Below are positions 28,074 to 37,535 of a stretch of 64,000 bases of DNA, one piece after another. The notes beneath the pieces were generated by a model. That model ran no database searches. It was given only the letters and a program-made list of their open reading frames with translations, and was not told where the DNA came from. The position numbers were made by a program, and so were the translations under genes. Location of the stretch: the NCBI RefSeq assembly GCF_016746085.1, contig NZ_JAERTZ010000025.1:558001-622000 (forward strand). Direction: 5' to 3'. The DNA is from Zobellella iuensis (GTDB taxonomy: Bacteria; Pseudomonadota; Gammaproteobacteria; Enterobacterales; Aeromonadaceae). Position 1 is the first letter of the stretch. Each line of letters starts with the position of its first letter.

Positions 28074-28206
28074 GATGGCCTTAGTTTCGCTCCGGTGAAG
28101 GTTAAAATCGCCGGATTTATTGCGCTGGAACAAAGTCGGCTGAAGGCTTGTCTCTTCGTCACCAGTCCGGTTGCCTGCTACGACGGAAATGAAGAGCCCG
28201 TTCCGA

Positions 28207-28791
28207 TCACAGCATGGGCAGCGTGGAGACAAGCAGCAGCCCACCCATGACCAGGTTGAAGCGGCGTACCTGTATGGGGTGGGTCAGCATGTGGCTCAGT
28301 TGTTTACCGGCGGCAGCCCAGATACTCACACAGGGCAGATTCACCAGCCCAAAGACCAGAGCTATCAGCACCAACCCCACCCCGTCGGCGCTCGGATTGT
28401 AAACGCTGACCGTCGTCAAGGCCATGGACCAGGCCTTGGGATTGACCCACTGAAATATGGCGGCAGCGCTAAAACTCATCGGCTGATACTCTTGCTCCTT
28501 GTTGCCTGGTTTACTCATGGCAATTTTGATCGCCAGCCAGACCAGATAGATCAGACACACCACCTTCAGAATGTGATGCAGCGCCGGATAGCGGAGAAAA
28601 ATGCCGGTCAGCCCGATACCGACCACGACCACCATCACACTGAAACCGAGCGTCACGCCCATCATGTGAGGGATAGTGCGGACAAAGCCGATGTTGGCGC
28701 CCGAGGTCATTAACATGATGTTGTTCGGGCCGGGAGTGAAAGAGGTCACGAAGGCGAACATGACCAGCGGCCAGAGTTGCTCGATAGGCAT
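28207..28791 (-). CDS. LysE/RhtB family amino-acid exporter
   Basis: The 194-residue inner-membrane protein has about six helices. The family-specific N-terminal motif FTPGPNNIMLMTSGANIGF is clear, followed by 'GVTLGFSVMVVVVGIGLTG'. The start MPIEQLWPL at 28791 follows GGAGCCCCC; the ORF upstream to 28830 is not needed. LysE-type carriers export amino acids. The divergent Lrp-type regulator next door is a typical partner and suggests control by an amino acid ligand, which is not identifiable here. Confidence 0.88.
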   Translation of the reverse strand: MPIEQLWPLVMFAFVTSFTPGPNNIMLMTSGANIGFVRTIPHMMGVTLGFSVMVVVVGIGLTGIFLRYPALHHILKVVCLIYLVWLAIKIAMSKPGNKEQEYQPMSFSAAAIFQWVNPKAWSMALTTVSVYNPSADGVGLVLIALVFGLVNLPCVSIWAAAGKQLSHMLTHPIQVRRFNLVMGGLLLVSTLPML

Positions 28792-28975
28792 GGGGGCTCC
28801 TGCTGAAAACGGATGATAACGGATCACCATGGGCCGGATTCAGGCCGGTTGGTTCCTGCATGGCAAGAACTCGCCGTAGAAATACGCCCCAGACAGACAC
28901 AGGATAATTGTTCTTAAGGGCAATTTTGTGCTTGAATTCATTGCATAAACTTAAAATAAACAACAAATCTACGCT

Positions 28976-29419
28976 ATGGATAAATTTGACGAAAGAATAT
29001 TGCAAGAGCTGAAACTGAATGGCCGGCTCCCGAACGTGGAACTGGCCGAACGAGTGGGACTGTCTCCCTCTGCCACACTGCGCCGAGTTCAAGAACTCGA
29101 GCGCCGGAAGGTGATCAGAGGCTACCGGGTCGTGCTGGATAACCAGAAGATGGGGTGCGGATTTATTGCCTATGTGGCGATAGGTTTGTCCGATCACAGC
29201 AAGAAAGCCCAGAATGGCTTTGAAGAGCATGTCCGCTATGTGAAAGAAGTGGTGGAGTGCCACAATATCACTGGAACGAATGAATATCTGCTGCGGGTGG
29301 AAACCGCGAGCCTGGCGGACTACAAGCGGTTTCACTCCGATGTGCTGGGTGAATGTCACCAGGTCAATTCCATCTCCACCATGGTGGTAATGGAATCGCC
29401 GAAAGATGATCGCCAGTAA
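28976..29419 (+). CDS. Lrp/AsnC family transcriptional regulator
   Basis: The 147-residue protein has an N-terminal winged helix-turn-helix (residues 1-55; LDERILQELKLNGRLPNVEL-like start 'KFDERILQELKLNGR', then ERVGLSPSATLRRVQELE) and a C-terminal RAM ligand-binding domain (about 65-145; 'CHNITGTNEYLLRVET'). It is divergent from the LysE-type exporter across an A/T-rich 184-bp gap, where it probably acts. I see no clear ribosome-binding sequence before the ATG. Confidence 0.92.
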   Translation: MDKFDERILQELKLNGRLPNVELAERVGLSPSATLRRVQELERRKVIRGYRVVLDNQKMGCGFIAYVAIGLSDHSKKAQNGFEEHVRYVKEVVECHNITGTNEYLLRVETASLADYKRFHSDVLGECHQVNSISTMVVMESPKDDRQ

Positions 29420-29436
29420 ACACCTGTTAGCTGTTA

Positions 29437-29465
29437 GTGAAGAGGCAACAGGGTTACCTCTTCAC
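29437..29465. terminator. Hairpin between the Lrp gene and the chemotaxis operon end
   Basis: A perfect 9-bp inverted repeat (GTGAAGAGG / CCTCTTCAC) with an 11-nt loop lies between convergent genes. It lacks a strong U-tract either way, so it may be a weak bidirectional terminator. Confidence 0.5.
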
Positions 29466-29518
29466 TTCGTCAAAGCAGACAGCAGGGCTTGACTAAAACT
29501 CTGACCGATCCCTTCAAG

Positions 29519-29923
29519 CTACGGTTTGCGATGCAGGGACAACAGCAGTTCGGCTTCGGCCCGCGGCATCTCGCACTCGGCCATGATCTCTTCCACGTCC
29601 GCCCCCAGCTGAACCATGCGGGTAGCCCGGCTGTACAGCTTGCTCTGGGGATCCTTCAGCGCCAGCTCCTGCTGCTGCTCCTGCAGCAGGCCGAGCTGGC
29701 GATGCAGCTCGGCGACTCGCTTGCCCAGCCCGATATTGGCCGCCTGCAGCTCTTCCAGCTGCTTGCGGTAACTCTCCCGGGTACGCGTCAGCTCCCGCAT
29801 CAGCCGGCTCATGGCCTCGAGCTTACGCTGGCACAGCCGCCACATCATCCAGGCCACCAGCAGGGCGACCATGGCCAGCATCAGCGCAGCCATGGCCAGG
29901 ATAAATGCCGGTTGCAGCCACAT
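29519..29923 (-). CDS. DUF2802 domain protein at the end of the chemotaxis operon
   Basis: The 134-residue protein has one N-terminal membrane helix (about residues 7-29), a coiled-coil stretch (about 38-90) and a conserved C-terminal helix-turn-helix-like segment ('RMVQLGADVEEIMAECEMPRAEAELL'). I recognise it as the DUF2802 protein that follows cheW in Pseudomonas, Shewanella and Vibrio. Its role is unknown. It overlaps the cheW stop by one base. Confidence 0.8.
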   Translation of the reverse strand: MWLQPAFILAMAALMLAMVALLVAWMMWRLCQRKLEAMSRLMRELTRTRESYRKQLEELQAANIGLGKRVAELHRQLGLLQEQQQELALKDPQSKLYSRATRMVQLGADVEEIMAECEMPRAEAELLLSLHRKP

Positions 29924-30411
29924 CAGAGCTGACCCAGCTCATCCCACTCGTCATCGGACAACAGCTTGTCCAGATCCACCAGGATCAGCAGCTCCTGCTC
30001 CCGGTTACATACCCCCTGGATAAACTTGGCGCTTTCACTGGTGCCCACGTTGGGCGCGCTCTCGATCTCGGAAGACTTGAGATAAACCACCTCGGCCACG
30101 CTGTCGACCAGGATGCCGATGACCTGCTTTTCGGCCTCGATGATGACGATGCGGGTATTGTCGGTCACCTCCGCCGGCTCCAGCCCGAAACGCAGCCGGG
30201 TATCCAGCACTGTGACCACGTTGCCGCGCAGATTAACGATGCCCAGCACATACTCCGGCGCCCCGGGCACCGGTGCAATGTCGCTGTAACGCAGCACTTC
30301 CTGTACCTGCATGACATTGATGCCATAGGTTTCATTGTCCAGACGGAAGGTGACCCACTGCAACACTTCACCCTCGGCAAGATTCTCAGCTACATTGCGA
30401 TGACTATTCAT
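29923..30411 (-). CDS. cheW: Chemotaxis coupling protein CheW
   Basis: The 162-residue single CheW domain includes QWVTFRLDNETYGINVMQV, VPGAPEYVLGIVNLRG and 'LDTRLRFGLEPAE'. It links methyl-accepting receptors to CheA at the cell pole. The C-terminal tail DLDKLLSDDEWDELGQL is acidic. It is the penultimate gene of the che operon, 19 bp after parP. Confidence 0.95.
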   Translation of the reverse strand: MNSHRNVAENLAEGEVLQWVTFRLDNETYGINVMQVQEVLRYSDIAPVPGAPEYVLGIVNLRGNVVTVLDTRLRFGLEPAEVTDNTRIVIIEAEKQVIGILVDSVAEVVYLKSSEIESAPNVGTSESAKFIQGVCNREQELLILVDLDKLLSDDEWDELGQL

Positions 30412-30430
30412 AGGCTACCCTTATGCCTGC

Positions 30431-31201
30431 TCAGGCTTGTTGTCCGTCGATATTCTTACCCTGCTCCAAGAGCCCGATCAAGGCATCCACGTGCAGCAGG
30501 GCGCACATTTTTTCTTTTACCATGCCCGCCAGCCAGGGCCGAGAGCCCGGGCTGGCGCGCCACTTGACCTGCTCCCGGTGCAACAGCGCGGTGCCCTTGA
30601 GCTGATGACAACCCAGCCCCCAGTTGCTCTCGCCCAGGGTCACCAGATACTGATACTCTTCCCGGGCCTGATGACCGGGCATGGCCCAGCGCGCGGTATC
30701 CACCACATACAGCTGGCGCTGGCGCTCGGTCAGCACGCCGGCGAACCAGTCCGGCTTGCCGAACAGGCTGGTCATCCGGGACATCTGATATATCCCCCCC
30801 AGGTGAGTCAGGGGCACCGCGAAAGTCATGCCGGCCACCTCGAAAAACAGCACCTGGAAACTGCTCTCGGTGTCCATATTACGCCAGGCGGACTCTGCAG
30901 GCTCCGCTTGCATCTGCAATATCTGCGTCGGCTCACTGATTTCGGCGACATCGGCCACGACCGCCGGCTCGGGCTCGACGATCACGGTCTCGGCCACCGG
31001 CGAGGCGCTTTCTTCCTCCTTCAGCTCGGCCACCCGGGCCAGCAAGGCTTCCAGCGCCTGGCGCCGTTGTTCCTCGGCGGGATCGGCAAAAGCCGCTACC
31101 GGCTCGGCCGGTGGCTCCGGCTGGGAATGCAACGCCGGCGCGGTTTCTTCCAGCAGCGCGCCGAAATAATCGTCGAGGGCGTCAAATTGTCGTTTATTCA
31201 T
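30431..31201 (-). CDS. parP: CheW-domain protein, ParP-like chemotaxis array localisation factor
   Basis: The 256-residue protein has an acidic, Pro/Ala-rich N-terminus (residues 1-105) and a C-terminal CheW-like domain (about 115-250; 'VLFFEVAGMTFAVPLTHLGG', 'VVDTARWAMPG'). The ATG at 31201 overlaps the parC stop as ATGA. In Vibrio, ParP follows ParC: its N-terminus binds ParC and its CheW-like AIF domain binds CheA, holding arrays at the pole. Order and architecture match. The symbol is assigned by analogy. Confidence 0.8.
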   Translation of the reverse strand: MNKRQFDALDDYFGALLEETAPALHSQPEPPAEPVAAFADPAEEQRRQALEALLARVAELKEEESASPVAETVIVEPEPAVVADVAEISEPTQILQMQAEPAESAWRNMDTESSFQVLFFEVAGMTFAVPLTHLGGIYQMSRMTSLFGKPDWFAGVLTERQRQLYVVDTARWAMPGHQAREEYQYLVTLGESNWGLGCHQLKGTALLHREQVKWRASPGSRPWLAGMVKEKMCALLHVDALIGLLEQGKNIDGQQA

Positions 31202-31983
31202 AGGGGCTGATCCACGCCGTCGAGCCGCCACAGATAGCGCAGCAGAGTCTGGTAGGCGTACACGCCCCGGCAGCCCTTGGCATAATAAGAAGGAGGTTCA
31301 TGGCGCAGGCTGGCATCGCGAAACTTGGTGTCCACCGGAATCACCGAGGGCCAGACATGACTGCCATAACGCTGCTTGAGACTGTCCAGGCTCTGCACCG
31401 AGGCCCGGGTACGCTGATCATACATGGTCGGCACCACCGTATAGTTGAAGCCGTCTTTCTTGGCCTTGTGCATCAGGTTGAAGGTGCTGACCATCCGCTC
31501 CAGCCCCTTGAGGGCGAGAAACTCGGTCTGCACCGGCACCAGGATACGATCGCAGGCCGCCAGCGCATTGACCATCATCACTCCCAGCACCGGCGGGCAG
31601 TCGATGATGGCCACATCGAAGTCATCTTTCACCTCCGCCAGCAGGCGCTTCAGCACCAGGCCCATGCCTTCGCGGCTGCTGGAGGTACGCTCCAGCGTGG
31701 CCAGCGAGATCGACGCCGGCAGCAGGGTCAGGCCATCGAACCGGGTGCCCAGGGCCACCTGCTCGAACAGCCGGCGCCCGGGGCGCTCCGCCTGAAACAG
31801 ATCGAACAGGGTATGCGGCAGGGCATCGGTTTCATAATCGAGATAAGCGGTCAACGAGCCGTGGGGATCGGTATCGATCAACAGCACCCTTTTGTTGAGC
31901 TGCGCCAGCAAGCCGGCGAGCGCCACCACTGTCGTGGTTTTACCGACACCGCCTTTTTGATTTGCTACTGTCCAAACAATCAC
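31198..31983 (-). CDS. parC: ParA-family ATPase of the chemotaxis cluster (ParC-like)
   Basis: This 261-residue Walker-type ATPase has the deviant Walker A KGGVGKTTT after VANQ, then 'VLLIDTDPHGSLTAYLDYE' and DVAIIDCPPVLGVM. Its place between motD and a CheW-domain gene identifies the chemotaxis ParA orthologue (ParC in Vibrio, PA1462 in P. aeruginosa). That protein positions chemoreceptor arrays at the flagellated pole. It is not a plasmid partition gene and is distinct from FlhG at 38754. It is not topoisomerase IV, which shares the symbol. Confidence 0.85.
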   Translation of the reverse strand: MIVWTVANQKGGVGKTTTVVALAGLLAQLNKRVLLIDTDPHGSLTAYLDYETDALPHTLFDLFQAERPGRRLFEQVALGTRFDGLTLLPASISLATLERTSSSREGMGLVLKRLLAEVKDDFDVAIIDCPPVLGVMMVNALAACDRILVPVQTEFLALKGLERMVSTFNLMHKAKKDGFNYTVVPTMYDQRTRASVQSLDSLKQRYGSHVWPSVIPVDTKFRDASLRHEPPSYYAKGCRGVYAYQTLLRYLWRLDGVDQPL

Positions 31984-31986
31984 TGG

Positions 31987-32823
31987 CTAGTCCTGTTCCG
32001 TGCTGATACGTATGCCGCCACCGGGCAGCTCATAAACCCTGAGTCCTGGCCCCTGCTCCGCTACCAGGGGGCGGGATGGCAAGGACGGCCGCGGCTGCCA
32101 TTGCCGGGACGACAGCGCAATCTCCACCCGCCGGTTGAGTGCCCGCCCCCGCTCGCCGCGGGACAGATCCCGGGGCTGATACTCGCCGAAGGCTTCCAGC
32201 GCCAGGCGGGGTGCCGCGATGCCCGCACGCAACAGCCATTCCAGTACCGCCCTCGCCCGTTCCGCGGAAAGTTGCCAGTTGGAGGAATAAAGCTCGTTGC
32301 TGATCGGCATCCGGTCCGCATAGCCCCGCACCCGGATATAATGATTGCCCTGCGCCAGCACCGGCACCAGGGTGCCCAGCACCGGCCGGCTGTTGGGGCC
32401 GAGCAGGGCGCTGCCACTGGCGAACAGCAAATCGCCATCGAGGTTCAGGGTCAGCCAGTCTCCGTCCCGCTCAAATTCGACCAGTTGCTGCTCGATCAGC
32501 GGGGCCAGTTGCCGGTACAGCTGTTGCTCCAGTTCGGCCAGGCTCGAGTCCAACGGCTCCGCATCCGCCAGCGCCAGCGCTTCATCCGCGGCGGCCACCG
32601 CCGTTGGTACCGCCACCGCGTCGGGCGGCTGCTGGCCACTCAAGCGCACCAGTGCCTGCTGCATCCCCTCGGCCAGCTGCTGCTGCCCTTCGCTCTTGCT
32701 GGCATGGAGGGCATACAGCACCACGAAGAGCGCAAACACCAGGGTCATGTAGTCCGCATAGGATACCAGCCAGCGATCCAGGCCGGCGCTGTGCGGTCGC
32801 CGCGTCAGCGAGCGGCGCTTCAC
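31987..32823 (-). CDS. motD: Flagellar stator protein MotD (MotB-like)
   Basis: The 278-residue protein has a short basic N-terminus and one membrane helix carrying the proton-channel Asp (WLVSYADYMTLVFALFVVLYA). The C-terminal OmpA-like peptidoglycan-binding domain (about 140-245) contains 'VRGYADRMPIS', 'NWQLSAERARAVLEWLL' and LNRRVEIAL. With MotC it forms a second stator type for the polar motor, as in Pseudomonas. Its start overlaps motC by 4 bp. Confidence 0.9.
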   Translation of the reverse strand: MKRRSLTRRPHSAGLDRWLVSYADYMTLVFALFVVLYALHASKSEGQQQLAEGMQQALVRLSGQQPPDAVAVPTAVAAADEALALADAEPLDSSLAELEQQLYRQLAPLIEQQLVEFERDGDWLTLNLDGDLLFASGSALLGPNSRPVLGTLVPVLAQGNHYIRVRGYADRMPISNELYSSNWQLSAERARAVLEWLLRAGIAAPRLALEAFGEYQPRDLSRGERGRALNRRVEIALSSRQWQPRPSLPSRPLVAEQGPGLRVYELPGGGIRISTEQD

Positions 32824-33563
32824 TGCCGCTGCCCCTGGTACTGGGCCAATTGCCGGCTGACCGCCAGGCTGCCGTCCCCCCGGGCAATCGCCAGCAGCCC
32901 GATGGCGGTCAGCTCGAAATAACGCAATTCCAGCCGGTAGAGGGCCCGCAGCCGGTTCGCCAATGGCAGCAGCAGCAGGTTGGCGAGCCCCACCCCATAG
33001 AGGGTGGCGACAAAGGCCACGGCAATGCCGGCGCCCAGCAGGTTGGGTTCATCCAGATGGGACATGGCCTGGATCAGGCCCAGCACGGCGCCGATAATGC
33101 CGATGGTGGGGCTGTATCCGCCCATGGCCTCGAACACCCTGGCCTCCAGCTCTTTTTGCTCTTCCAGCCGATCCAGCTCGTTGTCCAGCAACTGCTCCAG
33201 TACCTGCGGCTCGGTGCCGTCCACCAACCACTGCAGTCCCTGGCGGGTAAAGGCATCCAGCTCGCCGCTGGCCAGCCGGGGCTCCAGCGCCAGAAAGCCG
33301 GCCTGGCGCGCCTCGTTCGACCAGCGCAGCAGCCGCGAGGCCTGCTCATGAAAGGGCCATGCCGGTTTGCGAAACAGAGCCGCCGATGCCTTCAGCGCCC
33401 CCTTGCATTGGTGCCAGGGCGTCTGCAGCAGCACCGCCCCCAGGGTACCGCCGAACACGATCAACAAGGCCGGGCCATCCACCAGGCCCCACAGGCTGCC
33501 GCCGTGCCACCACTGCGCCAGGGTGATGCACACCAGGGCCAGCAACAGCCCGGCCAATGCCAT
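32820..33563 (-). CDS. motC: Flagellar stator protein MotC (MotA-like)
   Basis: The 247-residue MotA-family protein has four membrane helices. The conserved 'GPALLIVFGGTLGAVLLQTP' and 'FVATLYGVGLANLLLLPLANRL' segments and the cytoplasmic charged loop are visible. I place the start at 33563, one base after the cheB stop, rather than 33593. It forms the ion channel with MotD and drives FliG. Confidence 0.9.
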   Translation of the reverse strand: MALAGLLLALVCITLAQWWHGGSLWGLVDGPALLIVFGGTLGAVLLQTPWHQCKGALKASAALFRKPAWPFHEQASRLLRWSNEARQAGFLALEPRLASGELDAFTRQGLQWLVDGTEPQVLEQLLDNELDRLEEQKELEARVFEAMGGYSPTIGIIGAVLGLIQAMSHLDEPNLLGAGIAVAFVATLYGVGLANLLLLPLANRLRALYRLELRYFELTAIGLLAIARGDGSLAVSRQLAQYQGQRQ

Positions 33564-33564
33564 C

Positions 33565-34674
33565 TCAGGCCCCCATCTCGCCGACGATGGCATCGCCGAT
33601 CAGCGGCAAGGGCAGCGATTCGCTGGCGATGCCGGCCTTGGCCACCGCCTGGGGCATGCCGTAGACCACGCAGGTCTCTTCGTCCTGGGCCCAGATATTG
33701 GCGCCCTGCTCTTTCAGCAGCCGGGCACCTTCGCGCCCGTCCGCGCCCATGCCGGTCAGCACCACCGCCAGCACATTGCCACCGTAGGTCTTGGCGGCAG
33801 AGGCGAAGGTAATGTCGACACAGGGCTTGTAGTTGACCTTGTCGTTGCCGTCCATGATGCGCAGCCGGGCCGCGCCCGGACGTCCTTCGAACAGCATCTG
33901 CTTGCCGCCGGGGGCCAGGTAGGCGTGACCGGGGCGCAACTGATCCCCATCCTCCGCCTCCTTGACCCGGATCTGGCACAGGCCGTCGAGCCGGGCGGCA
34001 AAGGCCGTGGTGAAGGTGCCGGGCATATGCTGGATCAGCACTATGGGGTGCGGAAAACTGGCCGGCAGCTTGGTCAGCACGTTCTGCAGCGCCACCGGGC
34101 CACCGGTGGAGGTGCCGATCGCCAGCAACTGATAACTCTTGCCGCTGCGCCGGGGCAGGCCGCGACGCTCGGCGACGGGCGGCGCGGCGAGCGCGGCGCT
34201 CGGCACCCGTTCCCGTTCGCCGGAAAAGACGGCAGACGGGCGTACCGTCGTCGCCGGACGCGGCGAGATAATGGCACGGCGGCGGGCAATGGCCTTGACC
34301 CGCTGTTGCAACAGCTGAATCGCCTCTTCCTTGCTGCGGGCGATATCCTCGAACCGCTTGGGCAGAAAATCCATGGCCCCGGCATCCAGGGCATCCAGGG
34401 TCGCCTTGGCCCCTTCATGGGTCAGGGAAGAAAACATCAGCACGGGGGTGGGGCTCGCCTTCATGATGGCGCGTACCGCGGAGATGCCATCCATCACCGG
34501 CATCTCGATGTCCATGGTGATCACATCGGGGCGCACCGACTTCGCCTTTTCCACCGCTTCCTGGCCATTGGCCGCCGTATCCACCACGGTCAGCAGCGGA
34601 TCCTGATTCAGGATCTCGCTGACCCGGCGTCGGAAGAAACTCGAATCATCAACTACTAATACCCGGATAGCCAT
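33565..34674 (-). CDS. cheB: Chemotaxis response regulator protein-glutamate methylesterase CheB
   Basis: The 369-residue protein has an N-terminal receiver ([13 protein letters not shown], phospho-Asp in [11 protein letters not shown]), a linker rich in Arg/Ala (about 130-175), and a C-terminal methylesterase (Ser in AIGTSTGG, His in VLIQHMPG, Asp in [12 protein letters not shown]). It removes methyl groups from receptors for adaptation. The start lies 27 bp after the cheA stop. CheR is not in this window. Confidence 0.96.
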   Translation of the reverse strand: MAIRVLVVDDSSFFRRRVSEILNQDPLLTVVDTAANGQEAVEKAKSVRPDVITMDIEMPVMDGISAVRAIMKASPTPVLMFSSLTHEGAKATLDALDAGAMDFLPKRFEDIARSKEEAIQLLQQRVKAIARRRAIISPRPATTVRPSAVFSGERERVPSAALAAPPVAERRGLPRRSGKSYQLLAIGTSTGGPVALQNVLTKLPASFPHPIVLIQHMPGTFTTAFAARLDGLCQIRVKEAEDGDQLRPGHAYLAPGGKQMLFEGRPGAARLRIMDGNDKVNYKPCVDITFASAAKTYGGNVLAVVLTGMGADGREGARLLKEQGANIWAQDEETCVVYGMPQAVAKAGIASESLPLPLIGDAIVGEMGA

Positions 34675-34701
34675 TTTTGTCGTCGTGCTCCCTTGTTGTT
34701 A

Positions 34702-36765
34702 TTAGGCGTAACGGCGGGCGTACGCCTTGATCAGGCCGGCGATGTCCAGGATCAGGGCAATGCCCCCATCGCTGGTGATGGTCGCCCCGGCCATGCCGGG
34801 AGTGCCGTGCAGCAACTGATCGAGGGGCTTGATCACCACCTCTTCCTGACCGATCAGGCCGTCGACCACAAAGCCCACCTGCTGGTTGCCGATCATCACT
34901 ATGACCACATGGCCCTGTTCCTTGCGCTGGCGGCCTTTCCCCCGCAGCAGCCAGTCCTGCAGATAAAACAGGGGGATGGCCCTGTTGCGCACTACTATGG
35001 TGAGCTGGCCGTCCACCATGCTGGTGCGGGTCAAATCCAGGTGGAATATTTCGTTGACGTTGGTCAGCGGCAAGGCGAAGGTCTGCTTGCCCACCAGCAC
35101 CATCAGGGTCGGCAATATCGCCAGGGTCAGCGGCACCTTGATCTGCAGCCGGGTGCCCTTGCCCTTTTCCGAGTCGATCAGGATGGAGCCGTTGACCGCA
35201 CTGATGCCGGTCTTGACCACGTCCATGCCCACGCCCCGGCCCGACACATCGGTGATTTCCTTCTTGGTGGAGAAACCGGGCGCGAAGATCAGGTTGTAGG
35301 CCTCGCGGTCGCTCATCCGCGCCGCGCCGTCGGCATCGAGAATGCCGCGTTCGATGGCGATGCTCTTGAGCTTCTCCGGATCCATGCCGGCACCGTCGTC
35401 CTCGATACCCAGCAGGATATGGTCCCCTTCCTGGGAGGCGGTCAGCCGGATCAGGCCGGTTCTCGGCTTGCCGGCCGCTTCCCGCACCGCCGGCAGTTCC
35501 ACGCCGTGATCGCAGGAGTTGCGTACCAGGTGCACCAGGGGATCGGCCAGGGCCTCGACCAGGTTCTTGTCGAGGTCGGTCTCTTCACCGACCATTTCCA
35601 GGTTGATCTCTTTGTTCAGGCTGCGCGCCAGATCGCGCACCACCCGCGGAAAACGGCCGAACACCTTCTTGATCGGCTGCATCCGGGTTTTCATCACCGC
35701 GCCCTGCAGATCACCGGTCACCGCATCCAGATTGGTCACCGCCTTGGTGATTTCCTCATTCTCGTGGCTGGCGTCCAGGCTGAGCAGGCGGTTGCGGACC
35801 AGCACCAGCTCCCCCACCATGTTCATGATATTGTCGAGGGTCTTGGTATCCACCCGTACCGTGGTATCCGGCTGCGCACTCTGCTGGGCCGCCGGCCGGG
35901 CCGGGGTCTTGTCGGCCGGGATCTGCTCGGCCGCGGGCATCGCCGGCTGGGGGGCTGGCGCACGGGACGGCAGCACCGGCGCCACTGCCGGCGCCGCGCC
36001 GGCGGAAGGCCCCTTGCCCGCCCCGTGCAACTGATCCAGCAGTGCTTCAAATTCGCTGTCGTCGATAAGCTCGGCGGACGCCGCCGGAGCGTCCGTTGCC
36101 GGCGCCTCCGCCGGACTCGTTGCCGGCGCCGCTGCCGGCTGCGGTGTGCCGCCGTGCTTGCCGGCACCGTGCAGTTGATCCAGCAAGGCTTCGAATTCAT
36201 CGTCGGTAATGTCGTCACCCGGGGTCTCGGCGACGCTTTCCGGTGCCAGCTCGTCCAGCATCTGCCGGTATTCGCTCTCGCTCAGCTCGGCAATGGACGA
36301 TGCCACGGGCGTTGCGGCGGCCACCGGCGTAACGGGCTGGTGGTCGATGATCGACGGCGCCGGCTCATCGGCCCCGGCCGGCAGGCAATAGCGCCCCAGC
36401 TCTTCGAGCAGCGCCGGCTCGGCCGGCGTCGGCTCGAGACGGTTCTGGATCTCGGCAAACATGCTGTTGACGGTATCCAGTGCGCGCAGGATCACATCCA
36501 TCAGTTCGGACGTCACCCGCCGCTGGCCGGTACGCAGAATATCGAACACGTTTTCGGCTTTGTGACAAGTATCCACCAGCGCGGTCAGCGACAAAAAACC
36601 GGCGCCCCCCTTGACGGTGTGAAAGCCACGGAAAATCGCATTGAGCAAGTCCTTGTCGTCGGGCCGCCGTTCCAGGGTCACCAACTGCTCCGACAGCTGC
36701 TCCAGGATTTCCGATGCCTCCACCAGAAAGTCCTGCAGAATATCCTCGTCTACCTCAAAGCCCAT
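34702..36765 (-). CDS. cheA: Chemotaxis histidine kinase CheA
   Basis: The 687-residue protein has an Hpt domain (His49 in FRGFHTVKGGAGF), a long Ala/Pro linker (about 130-300), a dimerisation helix pair from about 305 ('MVGELVLVRNRLL'), an HATPase with N/G boxes ('VRNSCDHGVE', 'GIEDDGAGMD', 'GRGVGMDVV') and a C-terminal CheW-like domain. The linker carries three copies of a short motif (residues 161-173, 186-203, 234-251) and I see no ordinary P2 domain. In Vibrio the corresponding region binds ParP. It phosphorylates CheY and CheB. Confidence 0.96.
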   Translation of the reverse strand: MGFEVDEDILQDFLVEASEILEQLSEQLVTLERRPDDKDLLNAIFRGFHTVKGGAGFLSLTALVDTCHKAENVFDILRTGQRRVTSELMDVILRALDTVNSMFAEIQNRLEPTPAEPALLEELGRYCLPAGADEPAPSIIDHQPVTPVAAATPVASSIAELSESEYRQMLDELAPESVAETPGDDITDDEFEALLDQLHGAGKHGGTPQPAAAPATSPAEAPATDAPAASAELIDDSEFEALLDQLHGAGKGPSAGAAPAVAPVLPSRAPAPQPAMPAAEQIPADKTPARPAAQQSAQPDTTVRVDTKTLDNIMNMVGELVLVRNRLLSLDASHENEEITKAVTNLDAVTGDLQGAVMKTRMQPIKKVFGRFPRVVRDLARSLNKEINLEMVGEETDLDKNLVEALADPLVHLVRNSCDHGVELPAVREAAGKPRTGLIRLTASQEGDHILLGIEDDGAGMDPEKLKSIAIERGILDADGAARMSDREAYNLIFAPGFSTKKEITDVSGRGVGMDVVKTGISAVNGSILIDSEKGKGTRLQIKVPLTLAILPTLMVLVGKQTFALPLTNVNEIFHLDLTRTSMVDGQLTIVVRNRAIPLFYLQDWLLRGKGRQRKEQGHVVIVMIGNQQVGFVVDGLIGQEEVVIKPLDQLLHGTPGMAGATITSDGGIALILDIAGLIKAYARRYA

Positions 36766-36774
36766 GCTCTCTCC

Positions 36775-37524
36775 TTAGAATCCCAAACTGGACAGAAGAT
36801 CATCAACCCCGTCCTGATCAGAGACCACGTCGTTACGATGTTCTTTATTCATGATCGGGCCCTCGGCGGCAATGGCCGAGGCCGGGGCAGGTTTCGGCGC
36901 CGCTTTGACGTCTTCCATGCCCGGCAAACGGCCGAACACAGACAGGATCTCGACCAGCTTGGCCTCCACCTCATGCACCAGGTTGATGACCTTGCGGATC
37001 ATCTGGCCGGTCAAATCCTGATAATCCTGCGCCATCAGGATCTCGGTGAGCAATTGCCTTAACTTGTCGGCATCCTGCTCGGAATCCTTGAGAAAATCAT
37101 CGAGCTGGAAACACAGCTCCTTGAACCGGTTCAGTTCCAACTGGCGGTTCATCAGCTCCCGCCAGCCCGGCATGACCTGCTGGATACGGTCATTGAGTCG
37201 ATCGGCGATGGGCAGGCTGGCTTCGACGGCATCCATGGTCCGGTTGGCGGCCTTGTCGGTCATGTCGATGACGTAATTCAGCCGTTCCTTCGCATCGGGG
37301 ATTTCACTTGCCGCCAGTTCGGGCAAGCGGGGGTCGTTGCGGAACTCCTGCAGCGCGTCATGCAGCTGGCGGGTCAATTGTCCGACCTGTTCCAGTAACT
37401 CCTTGGCCTGCGGCATGCACACGTCGGCAAGATAGCGGTCGGCGCCATCTTGATCGCCGCGCTCAAGCATGGCGACCAGCTCCCGGGCCTGCTCCAGGCT
37501 TATCATTCCTTTCTGTTGTGCCAT
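36775..37524 (-). CDS. cheZ: Protein phosphatase CheZ
   Basis: The 249-residue mostly helical protein has the long hairpin typical of CheZ. The catalytic region 'ILMAQDYQDLTGQMIRKVI' contains the Gln that attacks CheY-P. The C-terminal tail DGVDDLLSSLGF is the CheY-binding peptide. It terminates the tumble signal. It lies 11 bp after cheY. Confidence 0.95.
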   Translation of the reverse strand: MAQQKGMISLEQARELVAMLERGDQDGADRYLADVCMPQAKELLEQVGQLTRQLHDALQEFRNDPRLPELAASEIPDAKERLNYVIDMTDKAANRTMDAVEASLPIADRLNDRIQQVMPGWRELMNRQLELNRFKELCFQLDDFLKDSEQDADKLRQLLTEILMAQDYQDLTGQMIRKVINLVHEVEAKLVEILSVFGRLPGMEDVKAAPKPAPASAIAAEGPIMNKEHRNDVVSDQDGVDDLLSSLGF

Positions 37525-37535
37525 CTCGCTGCCTT

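Noticed and set aside
31198-31983. ParA-family gene as a sign of a plasmid or integrated element
   Set aside because: It lies between motD and a CheW-domain gene in the standard chemotaxis order and has no parB or centromere-like repeats.
34693-37062. Long plus-strand open frame (789 codons) opposite cheA/cheZ
   Set aside because: It is a GC-rich antisense shadow. The minus strand encodes full CheA and CheZ with all motifs, and the plus frame has no recognisable domain.
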